Made by a program: the position numbers and the translations under genes | The notes under the pieces: model-generated | What the model saw: only the letters and a program-made list of their open reading frames with translations | Database searches by the model: none | What the model was told of the DNA's origin: nothing | Shown here: positions 21,598 to 35,000 of the stretch, in pieces | Layout: each line of letters opens with the position of its first letter | Numbering within the stretch: the stretch's first letter is position 1 | NCBI GenBank assembly: GCA_038380795.1 | Contig: CM076259.1 | Span: 29,928,977 to 29,992,976 of the forward strand | DNA length: 64,000 nt | DNA from: Pyrocephalus nanus | Lineage: Eukaryota > Chordata > Aves > Passeriformes > Tyrannidae | Reading direction: 5' to 3'

Positions 21598-23854
21598 AAA
21601 GATAAGTGTGGCTCTCAACCTTGTGCAAACCATCATATATTAGTTCTTCTTCTCATCCATCCTCCATGTTCCTTCTTTCTTGCTGTATTCACCACATTCT
21701 CACAACCATGGGCAGAAACACACCCGCCTGAAGTTTTCTGGTCCAGCTGCCATTATCAGCTGCTGGCTGCTTTGTCAAAACCCCAACGCAAGCAAAGTTA
21801 GAGCAAAAGCAGCATGCCTGTGCCTTGTTGCAAGCTGTCCTACATGCTTCTGCCATTCACAGCCCCCAGGCAGGGGTATGTGACACTTTGGACCTTACCT
21901 TTCATCTCAGTTGGCCTCAAGCAGCACAGCGGGCGCCTGAAGTGGGTGGCTCTTACACTGGGGGGTGGGGGTAGAGGGGGGATGTTGTTATTTGTCTTCC
22001 CTCTTCCTTAGCTCTTCCTTAGGAGAAGATTAAAAAAAACCTGACATCTGGTTGCAGTTAACTGCCGTGCTGGTTTATGTCATGTCTTTCTTCCACAATC
22101 TTTATTTTCTTTATTAATCACCTCTGATCCAACATAGCTGACATATGCTCCACTCACCCTCTGCATAGCCCACAAGAGAGCGCTCCTTCGCTGGCAGACT
22201 GCAAACTTTTCCAACTGGTTAGACTGGAAAGCAACTCAGCTGGGATAGCTAGATCCCTGGGCTGCCCTCTAATACCCTGTTCACACTCAAACCCCACCAA
22301 AATCAGCTCCCTAGGGATCAGACATAATTTATCAGCATCTGATCTGTCAGAGAGGGATTTATTTTTTTTCCGGGAAGGAGATTTCTGCAGGACACAAGCA
22401 CTTGCAAGCAAAACAGGAGAACATGACGAGGGAGGGAGTTTCTGTTATCCCAGTCACACCTTTTACCATGTGTAAGCGTGATTTGCCGGTTCATCCTCCA
22501 GACTAAACCATCACTAGCAGGATTTTGATCCTTAGAGCAAGCTAAAATCAGTGCTGGTAAAATACATTTCACTGTCCTCAGCCTTCCTTTTCATATTGAG
22601 GGACCTCCTGTCCAAAGAGCTTCCGTTGTTCCACTATATCACTGAAAACAATTGTTTCTCCAATTAAGCAGTGAGCTGCTCTGGAGACAAGAACGGCAAG
22701 CACCTCTCAGCACCTCATTTTAATTAAGTTTCCCTAGTGGTGAAGGTCTGAGAATGACAGACATTTCAGAGGACTCCCCAAATACCAAGCTTATAACCAC
22801 TCCTGATTTTATGTTATTCTGAGGGTTCTTTCCTGCTCAGATGATCACTGGGTCTCATCGAGCCATGTGCGTAATAGTCCTTGCGTTAATCAGCACGTCA
22901 GAGCTGCAGCCCCCCACTCACCCCACCCTGCAGCTGGAAAGTAATGCTATAAAAACACTTAATGAGGCGTGGTGTCTGAAAAACACCCAGCTCATTCCTC
23001 CAGGGAGTGGAAATGCCCTCAGTCATGATTAAAGAGATGCCTGAATCCAGTAGCTGGGGGGAAGATGGTTTAATCTTCCTGGTCTCCTGTGCCTCTTGCA
23101 CAGCACTCTGTGTTAGATAGCAGTGGAGCCACCATCCTGCTCTACTGGGAGAAGGGAATAAGGTCTGTCCTCTTCAGAACAGTGCAGCCAAGACATTGTG
23201 GATGGCAAGGCAAGCCCCTGCTATAAAACTGGGGCAGATGAGTGGCCCAGCACCCCAAGCAGTGGATCTGGGTATCTGGCCCAGGAGTGGTCTCTGGGTA
23301 AATAGCAATGGCCGTTGGTTGAGAAGCCAGGTCCTCCAAAAATGCCTTGGATGTCAAGTTTGTCCCTCCTTTCCTGACATCCATTGAAATTTTTCTTTCC
23401 TCCCAGCACAGCCCTTCAGCTGCAAGAAAATCCCTGCCAGATGTGCCTGGTGGCAGACATGTCCCCTGCAGCAGCACTTATGGGATTTGAACCCTCCAGT
23501 TGATGCCAGGATGTGTTCCCATGTCCACAGCAGACTGTGGCATCGAGCAATAAGCTTGTCACTCTTCATTAGTGAGGAGAGGAGGGAAGAACAGGCATTT
23601 TATCCCATTCCTGGTCCCCAAAGGTAGGAGGGGAAGGAGCTACACAGAGGGAGCAAGGGGAGGCAGTGTTGATCTGCCCTTCTAACATTGCTCTCTCTGT
23701 TTTGCTTGCACCAGCAAGACTGCAGTGACCAGAGAGCACCAATGAAGACTGGGGCTGAGAAGGGTGAGATAGGAGAGAAACAGGTAAGAGAGGAAAACCA
23801 TCCAGGAGAAGAAGGTCAAATGCAGTGGACAAGAATGGAGATGCAAGAAAAGAG
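21598..23854. other. Intergenic stretch, no gene recognised
   Basis: The stretch includes a G-run cluster at 21960-21981 and pyrimidine-rich patches. Frames of up to 111 codons lie at 22154-23477 on the minus strand, with no known domain. No repeat of a known family was identified. Confidence 0.5.
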
Positions 23855-24077
23855 CAAACACCAGGAAGAAATTCTTGACTGTGAGGGTGGTGAGACACAG
23901 GAACACATTGCCCAGAGAAATTGTAGATACCCCACGCCTGGAAGTATTCAAGGCATGTTAGATGGGGCTCTGAGCAACCTAGTCTGGTGGAAGATGTCCT
24001 TGTCCACGGCCAGGGCATTTGGAACTGGACGATCTCTAAGGTCTCTTCCAACCAAAATATTCTATGTTTCTGTGAAG
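23855..24077 (+). repeat. CR1 3' fragment, about 220 bp
   Basis: GAAGAAATTCTTGACTGTGA, GTGGTGAGACACAGGAACAC, TTGCCCAGAGAAATTGTAG, GGAAGTATTCAAGGCATGTT, TCTCTTCCAACC and the end ATTCTATGTTTCTGTGA mark it. It accounts for the overlapping 160- and 165-codon frames seen on both strands here. Confidence 0.9.
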
Positions 24078-27000
24078 CACAGCCTCAAAGGGGGAAACCA
24101 GAGAGGGACAGCTCAGCTCTATGGCAATGCCTGTGAGTCCCTGTGCATTGGGATGATCAGCCTGCCATCCTGCCAGGGAGAGTAACCAGCTCATATACCA
24201 ATGTAAACACTAAATTCACAGGACCAGGTGTATAAATGGGAGGTTCCTTCTGCAAACTGCAGCTGCAAGCATCCTGTCTAGGTTCCAAAAGGATTATTTT
24301 AGGATTATGAAAAAAAAAAAAAAGGAAAATACTAATTGCTGAGTTTTGGATGGCATGGGGTTGGACACTGAGAGAATTACTTTCATTTCCTGCTCATACA
24401 GTGTTTTATCTTGTCCTTTCAAATCTGAAGGTCCAGTGTGTGCATGGTAATCAGTGTTCAGTTGCTGCTCAACAGTGAGGGGCTGAGATGGCATAGATGT
24501 CTAGAAAGAGGGACTTTGAAGGGAATCTCCCACCACAGACTAGCTTGAGTGGATACCAGGTCCAAGGATACACTGGCATGCGGGTACTACCATATCTGAG
24601 CAACTAGGGATGTGGTAAGATCAGAATTCAACTTTGAAATCCTCCAGAGAAGTGCAAACATCCTCTATCCAACATTTTCTGTCTCTTAGCACTCCACCTA
24701 GTCTCCTTTTAACTTGTGAAACACTTTACATCTGCGATTCCCCCCTCCCAAGAAGGGAGACATTGGGATACAAGGGGTTAGGGTGCTGGTGTCTCTGACT
24801 CCCTCCTTTCCATGAGCCAAGGCTTCGAAATGAACCCTCCACGTCAATTAGCTGCTAAAAGAATGGGATTAAAACACCTTCTGCCATGCCTCATTCCCTG
24901 TCTGTAATGTGTAGACAATACCTCCTCAGCTCATGTGGGTGTTGCAAAGAAAAAGGCATGAAAATGGTAAGGTACTCCATTGCTATGGCAACAGGAACTA
25001 TTGAATTATGGGTGGATGGAGTCAAGTCAAAATGATAATGGAAATGCATTTGTGCCTCCTGCTCCCTGTTTATACATGTCATTTTTCACTGGTGTTCCCG
25101 TTGTGTGTTATTCCAGGAACAGAACACAAAATGTTGTCTCCACTCCTTGGTCAGAGGGCATGGTCTCCCACAAGGTTTTTATGCATGTTTATTAGCATTC
25201 TGTGTTTCTGAGGTCTTGTAAAATATACATGTGTCCCCCAGGGTTTGTTTAGTGCTAACCCCTATTATTTCATTGTCTGGCAGAAAAGCAACTAATTCCA
25301 CTTAGTGGACATCTGTGCTGATGCTAAAGGAGGTTCCAGGAAGAAATACAGAAAGAGTTGTGCTCTGCTGTGATATAATTTTTGCAGTAGAAGAAAGGAC
25401 CATATTAAAGCACCTGGTTTGCACAAAACTTTTCCAACCCTCCCTCCTGGAGCTGAACCCTCCAGCTGGGTGGACATCTCTAGTCACAGCACCTACCTCA
25501 TATTAAGGCAGCCTTGTTCCAGGGCAGAAGACACATTGTTCTGGGGAAAGGAACCCTTGACACCAATAAGTGACTAAGCAAAGATGAGTCATAGTAGTAA
25601 AGAAGGATAAAATTTGTTGCTAACCAGATTTCAGTTTGCACCATCACAGTGTCAAAACCTGTGTATTTAGAGTCAGTTATCTTTGTGACACTTAGTTTAG
25701 TTCGGAAGGGGAGAGAGTTGGCTTTGTGATGAACAAAACTAGATATCAGAAGCCTAGAGCTCAGCAGTGTTGGCTTATACTTCCATGCTACATGAATGTG
25801 ATTCATGAAGGCATACATATCATGCTGAGGTCTTTGGGTCTTTTTGGAGGCATCAAAGATAGCTTGTGACTCAGGATTACCAACAACATTGAGGTTTGAT
25901 TAGGAACTTGAACATGGCACACTCTGGATGTAGGAAATAAGGGAAGAAGGAAGGAACAGAGCTGGAAGAGGAGGAGAGATGACTGTCCTGGCATTCCTGT
26001 CTTGGACACAGTCTGAGTAGTATTATTTGGCCCCAGAGGTAAAGAATACTCTTTAGAAGAAGAGATGAAACAACACAGTCCAAAGAGATTGATGAAAAAT
26101 CAGTAATAAGAGGTCACATCTTCCCAGAAGCCTAAAGAAAACTCAAAAATATCAGTAGAAAAGCCCCAAACCCACAAGAACTAGAAACTCATATAGCAAG
26201 AAGGCAGAAAGAAGCAAGGACATGTACACGTGTAGGAACTGATTACGTTTTTTAATTCACCCTACTGCCTGTATCAGTGGATGGATTTCCATTTAACATT
26301 GGTTAAATTGGGTCACATCTCTAAAGAGCAAAGGATAAATGCCTACTCCTGGCTATCATTGCCCCATGCTAAGAGTTGTTTTGCAGATGTTCTAAACCTC
26401 TGGAGCAATTTGTTATGAAGCAAACATTTATGTTTAACTTTTAAGCAGCATAGATCTCCATATCAGTCTATAATACATGCAAAGGATCATTAAATTTTTA
26501 TTGTGCAATTCTGGAGGGGAAAAAAAAAACAACAACAAAACAAACCAAAAAAACCTGCAAAAATCCAAAAAAAACCCCAAAGGCAAAAAACAAGCCAACA
26601 AGAAAATTTTTTAATAGAAATGGGGTATGTTTACCTCATATGATATTTTGACTAGAGATGAAACAGAGGTATTTTGGAACTGCTTGCCCAAAAGAAAATT
26701 AAAAGAGGCTTGTCTGAGAGGAAGAAGGTGAAATCTCAGAGGTCTTTTTTGACACCCTTGATGCATAACTTTCCAGATGCTTCTAATAAGCCTCAAGGTA
26801 CGTAATGGATACAGTTCTGCAATAACACCACTGGCAATATTAGAAAACTTCATCAGTTTTGGTCTGATGCATTTTCCTGTGGGTACAGGGTTGAGGAGGC
26901 ACAGCATAACAGCAATAATGAATAACAGAGATGAAACAGACGGCAGTGATTGGAGCTCATGACAAGTATTGAGCAATGTGAGGGTTCGGCAGGATTGGGT

Positions 27001-30000
27001 TTGGCTTTGCGGCTTGGCCCATGTTAAAGAGAGGGATTGTTTGCAAAGCTTCAGTGTGGGATTAGATTTCCAAACTCTTCAAAGTCTGAGGGATGCTTGG
27101 ATAGAAAACAAAGTTTTGGGCTATTTGCTAAATAATAATAACAGCAGCTTCTGGTTGCTATGTTTGATCCAAATATTTCCTTGGAAACAAAGCACAGCAG
27201 CAGCTTTTGCAAAGTTGGATGAAGCTGATTTGAAACCAAAATCAAAATATAAATAACAATAATCACTTGGAGGGGAAGCGGGTTACCAAAATCCTAGTTA
27301 AGTAATCTGCAGGTGAATTTTTCTGCCTAGGCTGCTCTTAAGACCATCATCTGTACCGCCACAAGCAGTGCAGAGAAGGGGATGATTATTCACTGGTGAC
27401 GAAGGAACTTCTAATGAAGTTCCTGGTATCATGTTTAAAACAAACAGGAACAGCGTGTTCTTTTTTTCACTTACTGCATGGAAATTTGTTTCTAGAGGGC
27501 ATAAAAACCCATATATCTGTGGTAACTGTGTGTGAAGGGTTGCCCATATTCAAACTCTAGCTCAGAAGGTCTTAATATCACTACTAAAAGCTGAGAAGGT
27601 CTGTTAGGAAAGGTTCACTTTATCCATTACACCTTATCCTACACATTCTTGACATGTCAGAGGAACAACACTGATGCAGAAAAAAACCCACTTGCTTACA
27701 TTTTATTCCAAGTTTTCAAATTTCTCTCATTCACAGATACTTTTGTCCAAATCATTACTATAATACTAAGAAATCAAATGTTTTAGCTGTGCTAAAAGCT
27801 GATGAGTGATGAATACAAGGTCCAAAGAGCTGGCATTCCAGCCAATATGTGTTGTTCTGTGTCACAGCAGTTAATGTCTGAAAATTCTGCCGAAATGAAA
27901 TAGTGTGGAAAGATGAGACCCTGGTGGGCAACTGCCAGGACCTGGAAGGATGTCTCTGCAGTTAATGGATTTAGCAATAATTTTGTTAATTTTTGGCTTC
28001 CCTTATGAGTCTGACTCCACAATGCAGTTCATACTTCAAAGAGAATAGGATTCAAACACAGGAAAGCAATAGCAATCAGGCATGTCTTCAGCTGCCATGA
28101 AAAATGACGTGGTATGATTGGCAGATGACTAATCAAACTAAGGTCTGGTTCACTTTTCTAGACTATCACATCCCCAAACAAACCCCCATAATTCTCACTT
28201 TTGTCTCTTTATATTGCCTGCCAATATAGTTTTGTCTCATTTTGCACATCCAGGTGTCTTGTGTTCAATTAGAAACTGGAATAATCAGTGATTATTATTA
28301 ATGATGGCCATATGTTTCCAGCAGGTAAGCCAGGAAACAAATTATATTCTGCAGCAAAATGACCACAGGGTATTCTGAGCCTGCTGGTTCCCCTTCAGCC
28401 TAGTATTACTAGTTCATGATGTTCCCTCTAGCCTGCAGCACCTATGGGACTAAGGTAGCTATTGACACCTTCCCCACTGCTACCCCTGAATAAACAATGT
28501 GCAGCAACAGTCAAGCAAGGCACAGCTTTAGCACACTTCAAGACTGGAACTACAGTTACTGGCACTGTTCAGAGTTGCTTTGTTTGCTTTAAGGCTTCAC
28601 TTCTGTCTCAATTGGTTTTGTTTGTATGAGATGGATGTGTGTTACTCACCCCATGCCACTCCTAACTAAAGAGAATCTCCTTTAGCCCTAGCTAGGTGAG
28701 TCTGTGATGACATGGCTTGCCATATGACAGATGCTATGTGTGTCCTGAAGATACTAGGTTCCGTTTTCAGTGTATCAGCAAGGTTTGTAGCTATTTTAGA
28801 TACTCTGATCTCAGTTACTGGTGCCTCAGCTGATGGAGGAAGGCTCTTCACACATGTCATGGGTGAAGCTGCCCAAGTACCTGAATGTGCAAAGCTCAGA
28901 TTTGGTCAAGTCAAAACCAGTGACAACTAGCCTGGCTGACTGTGGGGATTTTTTTGACGTTGAACAGCTTAAAATTTCAGCAGATAAACAAGAATTCTGA
29001 TCTTGGGGTGGTCTGGACATTCAGTGTCTCACCCGCCTCACCTAAGAATGCTGCCTTAGCCACCAGGACATCTGAATTGTTCTGAAGACACAGTGGATCA
29101 GATACACTGTCCCATCAATGTGATCAGTGTAACCTATGTAACTCTCTGCATGGGTGCTCCTCAGCTTCCTCTGGGGGTCTTTTGGCCTTTCAGAAATGAG
29201 AGAGTCCTGCCCTCAAACAGCCTCTTTGACACTGGTTTTCAAAGGGAGAAGGCTTTTTGTGGTTTGGTTTATTTTCTTTCTAAGGCAGAGGCTGTTTCTA
29301 AGGAGGCAGGAAATGAGTAGCCTTCCAAAAGAATTTGATTTTTATATGACTATCAGGGATATCTCTATTTACCACCATTAATTCCAGCCGGTGTGAGAAG
29401 GGATATTAACTCTTGTGTTTAATGCTCTGGCTATTAGGCCATGTTTGCATCACAGTCCAGAGACCTCACCAATTATCAGTGCAGACTGAACTCAGAAACC
29501 ATGCATGTCTGTGTTTGCATCCAGCTGTCTTGGGAGCTGCTTAGCCCCACCACTGGGCTAACAAGCTGGAGGATCCTACATGCAGTCACACTTCATGCTG
29601 CTGCTTCAATGCTTCTCATGGTTCCAGCTCAGTGGGGTTTGCAGCTGCACAATCACCTCTTCCAAGATACATGATGGAAACCTTGTGCCCAGCTGCATTG
29701 TCTTTCTTCTAGTCACAGGACTGACTTATTGACATTTCATTGAGCACCTCCTGGGCTAAGAGAGGTCTGAGCCAGAACAGAAACAATGAGTCCAGCTGCA
29801 ACCAATAAGTCCAAGGAGAAACAATTTGGGATCAGGAGATAAGGACTGGAACAGTCTTCTCAAGAAGGCTGCTAATAAACAGAAATATGTGCAATCAAAT
29901 TTTCCCATTTCAGCCCACCATGGCATCATAAAGGGTGTGACATCCATCCCTTCACCACTGTTAGAGGGAAGATCTGAAATGAGGCAATATATATATTTTA

Positions 30001-31505
30001 TCAGTTGAGTTTTTTGAGAACTTCCTCCTGGTTGTCCCTGTTAATGTGGCACTTATAATATTTCTCCAATTCTGTAGTAAAGGAGGGACTTATTTGCTGG
30101 TTGGCTAAGGAAGATGTAGAAGTACATGGGGGACTAGGTAGTTCATAGCACAACTGATTGTAACATGCAGCAGGACCAAAATACATCCCTCTGTAGCATA
30201 TACCTTCTTTCCAAGGAAGGACTGCTCATCACATAAGTTCTGCTCCTTGACATCCCTTTAGTAGGTTCCCAGTGATGCTCAGTATCTTGTGATCTGGCAA
30301 GTTGCATAGTGATTCTTTGAACTGTGGGGCTGTCTAGGACAATGCTATGAAACATCACCATTAGTTGGTTATGTCATCTGCTCAGTCTTATTTTTTTGGT
30401 CATGAGCCTGTGGCTGTACCCCATGCAGGTAGAGGTCTCAATGCAAACATTTTCAGATTCATTCAGAATGTAATATAGACCTTACTTTAAGCTTAATTTG
30501 TTTTGCGCCGAAATGGAAAAAAAATGTCAGGATTTGATGGCAATTGTTAAGATGGAGTGGAAATGAATTTTTGGAAAAGCGTTTTCTCAGCTTCTCATTA
30601 TGTTATGCAATTTATAAAATGCTTTTCTATTGTTATAGTCTGGGTAGTTTAGATAGAAATGGGTCCCCTGTTACTGGGGATTTCATCTCCTCCTGCTCAG
30701 TATCAGATGTCATGGGTGGTTACTACAGCAGTGGCTCTTTGATGTTTGCAGATGGAAGATGGCAATGCACAGCAGGACATAATAAAAAGCAATGAAAATG
30801 CTGTTTGCCCTAGTTTCCTAGGGAAAGAAGTACTATACAGTTATGCTACCTTTGTGATAGCCTCCCTGTCAGTGTCTTTGCCTGACTAACCTTTCAGTCC
30901 TCTTCTTTTTTTCCTGAGTATTTTTGAATATGCTGTACAATTTCAATCTCTTTTTACAGAAAATTGGAGACCTCAGAGGTATTCTACAGCTAAAGATTTC
31001 TTGGTTGTCCAGAGGGAAATTCTGTAGCAAAACCTCAGGCCTTAATAGACTTTAGAGAACTAACCACAAGACACAGATCCATAGGAAGGCAGGTTTGGTA
31101 ACACCACATGTTAGAGTGAGCCATCACTGTAAAGAATACAGCTGAAGGGAAGAAGTACAGAAACACTGTGAGGTCTTTTCTCCACTGGGAAAGTGGTATG
31201 TCCAAGTCAACTCACCTCAGGCAACATTCAGCAGTTTGCAGAGACAATTTCCTAATTGTTTAAGTGCCTTTTTATTTCTATTTTTTGTTTGGGGTTTTTT
31301 TCATGTGTGCAAGCATTACAGAGGAGATAAGAGTGGATCTGGAGCGCCTTTCATTCATTGCTTGCTATCAGTATTGTGGTATTTGTAACAAACACCTGCA
31401 ATCCCAAAAGAAATGTGGTACAAAGCAGAAAGCTGACAAAGTAGCCTATGGGCAAAAAACAAGAGATCGATGTCACAAGGAAGGAGGAGATAGGCAGCAA
31501 TGTGT
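24078..31505. other. Long intergenic stretch without recognisable gene
   Basis: About 7.4 kb. It contains a 14-A run at 24310-24323 and an A-rich block at 26520-26610. An AT-rich part at 27,090-27,270 has the look of conserved non-coding DNA (AATAATAATAA, AAATATTTCC, AAATATAAATAAC). None of the open frames (all under 125 codons) shows a domain. I see no tRNA or snRNA. Confidence 0.5.
26520..26610. repeat. A-rich low-complexity block
   Basis: A runs are interrupted by single C and CC (AACAACAAC, CAAACC, AAAACCCC). It is not a tail of any element I can identify. Confidence 0.85.
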
Positions 31506-32087
31506 ACTCTCAGCCTGGAAAGCCAGCTGTATCCTGGGCTGCGTCAGAAGCAGCAGGTCCACCGCAACAGATCACGGTAGGGGATTCTCCCCTTCTCTTC
31601 TGGTGAAATCCCACCTTGAGTACTCCATCTAGCTCTGGAGCCTCCAACATTAGAAGGTTGTGAACCAGCCGAAACGAGAAGGTCATGAAGATGATTGGGG
31701 GCTTGAGGTAGGCTGAAGAAGAAAAGGGTCCAGGGAGACCTTATTGTGACCTTCCAGTACCTGAAGGGGGCTACAAGAGAGCTGGAGAGGGACTTTGGAA
31801 AAAGGTATGGAGTTACAGGACAAGGGGGAATGGCTTCAAGCTGACAGAGGGCAGGTTTAGGTAAAATATTAAGAAGAAATTCTTTAGTGTGAGGTGGTGA
31901 GACACTGACACAGGTTGTCCAGAGAAACTGTGGCAGCCCCATCTCTGGAAGTGTTCAGGGACAGGTTGGATGGGGCTTTGAGTAATCTGGTCTAGTGAAA
32001 GGTATCTCTGTCCCTGGGCAGGAAGGTTGGAACAAAATGATCTTTAAGATCCCTTTCAACACAAACTGCTCTGCCATTCTGTGATTA
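31506..32087 (+). repeat. CR1 LINE fragment, about 580 bp (one of the longest here)
   Basis: The order matches CR1 through its last part of ORF2 and its 3' UTR: CAGCCTGGAAAGCCAGCTGT, CTGGGCTGCGTCAGAAGCAG, GGGGATTCTCCCC, CACCTTGAGTACTCCATCTA, CAGGGAGACCTTATTGTGAC, GAAGGGGGCTACAAGAGAG, AGAAATTCTTTAGTGTGAGG, GGTTGGATGGGGCTTTGAGT, TTCTGTGATT. Frames are broken by stops, so it is inactive. Confidence 0.93.
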
Positions 32088-35000
32088 CACTGGAGCTGCC
32101 CTGGCCAGTAATAAATGGGTAGCTTATTACTCCTGTAGAGTAATACTCGTTGAGCCTTTGGTTTGATTTTTATAGAGCAATTTGATGTCCACCTCCAAGG
32201 CAGAAGTAATTTCTTGTCTGCTGGTCCCAGTACATGACATAGAGACTAACTCCAGCCTCCAGGGACTGTGGGGAGTTGTAATGAGCCATTTGCAGTGTGT
32301 ATGTGAGCTCCTGAAAGTGGATATTCCTATTGCATTTCTCTCTCTGAGAGTATCACATTGCTGCTCTCCTTACCCCATGCATCAGGTTATGGACAGGAGA
32401 AATGGAAGTCACATGGCAGAGGCGTGTCCATAGGGAGCATGCTTTCTAACAGCAATCATTTAAGCCCTCTCTGTGCATCCATCCTGCACAGATCACCCCC
32501 TTGCCATGGCTGTTGCCTGCTCTGTGACCCCACAGCTCCTCAGATAGCCCTTTATTTGTGTATATACAACATCCCTCATTTCTTAGGAATGTCCAAGAGA
32601 TTTTTTCAAACCCGGCCGAGCAGCTGTAGGGCCACAAAGGGCTGTGAGACGTCTGAACTGGGCCATTCTAGAGCTTGCATGTGCAATGCCAGCTTCATTA
32701 AGCCTGGCATATCTCTGGCCGTGTATTTGCATGCCCACACAAGACATCCATTATTTAGTGTGTCGACATAACCCCCCACCAAACCACCCTTTTGGAGCTC
32801 TTCAACATTTTCCTGCTCCAGGATAATTCAGCAATGACAAGTCCCACCCAGGAGATATGACCACATACTGGAAAAGGAGGGGCTGTTAAAATGTGCTTGA
32901 TGCAGTTTTACTAAGTAGCACAGGCAAAACAACTCAAAGAAAATCAGAAAGGAAACGACATTTCCACTCAAGAAGCCTCGTTCAGTATGATGGTGAGAAT
33001 ACATCAGTCTTTTTAGATTTCCTTTTCTGAGAGTTTTGAAAAGCTTGGATAAAACTTTTCTCATCTTCCAAGCATTCTCCTATGAGATCCTTCGAGGAAA
33101 ATGCGTTGTGCCTCAGTCCTCTGCCATACAGCTTGTACTAGCCCTGGGCTATGATAAGGGAATTTCAGGAGGGAAACCAAGGGACTAGGCAAAAAAGTTG
33201 AAGCTGTGGCCCTTTTTCCATATCTAGTTACACTATTCTCACAGTGTAACTAGCCCCAGGCCATGTCCCATATGCCAAAGCAGAGGAGCAGAGGTACACT
33301 GTACTTCTTCACCCATCCTTCAGGCAAAGAAGATGTACTTTTTTCAAATTTACCTCATAGTAGAAAAAAGAGTGTGAATGTGGATCTTTTGAACCTAAAT
33401 TTTTCACCCAGTCCACTGAGACGCCATTGCTTTAGGAGGCTCCACGCACTCTGACCAGCAGAGCTTCTAATATTCTGAGGTTGTTTAAAGTCTTATAACG
33501 TGGGTCAGAGACCATCCTGGATTTAAGGGCTCTTGACCATCTCCTGGGACACAGAAGGGATGGCACATATTGGCCCACAGAGTAGGCTCTCCTGCTCCTT
33601 GCAGCCTCACACACTCGGCATCAGAGGATTCTCAGGCTCACACTCCCCTGCAGTGGAACAGCAGAACTTCTGAGTTGAATTTATGTCCACCCTTATGTTG
33701 CAGAACATGTCTGGTCCTAAGCTGTTCAACCTCTACAAGATGCATACCTCCTGCAAGTCCACTGGGATCAGAATTCATTGGAGCCAGCTCCTGGAACTTT
33801 CCCAGACTCTCATCCATGTGCCTGACAGGTTCCTCTGACAGCCAGGTTTGGGGATTTGTCCCCAGGCAGACAGTTTTAGTAGAGCACTTTGAGGAAACTG
33901 TTTTACCATCTGTCTACCTGTAGCAGCTTAATGGAGAGTAATGATCCTCCATGATCCCTCTAAATGAAAGTCATTAACTCAAACGATTAGAGAAATTGAA
34001 TTATTGTCTCACCCAATACTTCCAATTTACCTGCCAGTTCACCTCGTCTAAGGCGTGCTGAACATGGACGTAGTCTCTGTCAGTCACCAAGTTGCAGGCA
34101 CAGAAAGAGATCCCTCCTTGGATCCCCAGGAAGTTAAAAAGTGCTGGCAAGTCCTTGGTCAATTACTGACTGATTTTTACACTCACTTTCTCTCCCTGTA
34201 ATCTGAACTAGTTCGAGGTTGATATTTTTTCTGGTGGTTTGCACTGACAGCAGGTGTGTCCAGGAGCTGTTCTCCTGCAAACCAAGCCTGCTTCTCCCTG
34301 AGGCTCAGACCATGCAGTAGGTGCAATGTCAGTGGTCACAGACCCACAGGGTGTATTTCTGCTGTTTTAATCAGATTCAGCCGACACTTCTAGAGAGACC
34401 AAATTTAGTACAAACTCTAAACATGAAAACATCGAGATAAACATGAATACATGGTTATAAGGATGCACATGAGGTGGGGACCCTAAGCTTTCCCAAAATT
34501 TAGGATCTCCTCAGTCAACTGGCAGGAGGCACAGCAGACTTGAAAGGAGAATTTGCGTGCAAATTTCCCAGTTTGAGGCAATATCTAACAAATGAGTATC
34601 CCTAAAACTGGAGAACTAGCAAACTGATTTGATGCCCAGGGTGCAGTGGTGCTTTGTGACCATTTACTGCAAAATGCAGAGGAGTTAGAGCAACTCAGCA
34701 ATATCTTAGAAGTGAAATATTTTGTTCGTACTCATCGTGCATCCAACTGTGGGCAAAGGGGACTTTTTTTGTCCTTGATGTTTGATGAAGTAGACTTAAT
34801 CAGACAGGACATTGGCCCTGATAGTGTCATGTTAGTCCATCTATTATTCAGGTTTTGTTTCTGCTGGTCCCTAGATGGATTGGTGTGTCTCCCAGATGTT
34901 CTTACCTGTTCATGCAATGTCTTTTCGTTTTCATAGTCGATAACCTTGTGTGCCTGGTGTGTGCAAATCTAATTATATTTTGGTCAAACAGAAAATGTCA

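Noticed and set aside
23569..24185. Open frames of 160 codons (minus) and 165 codons (plus)
   Set aside because: Both run through the CR1 fragment at 23855-24077, so they are repeat shadows.
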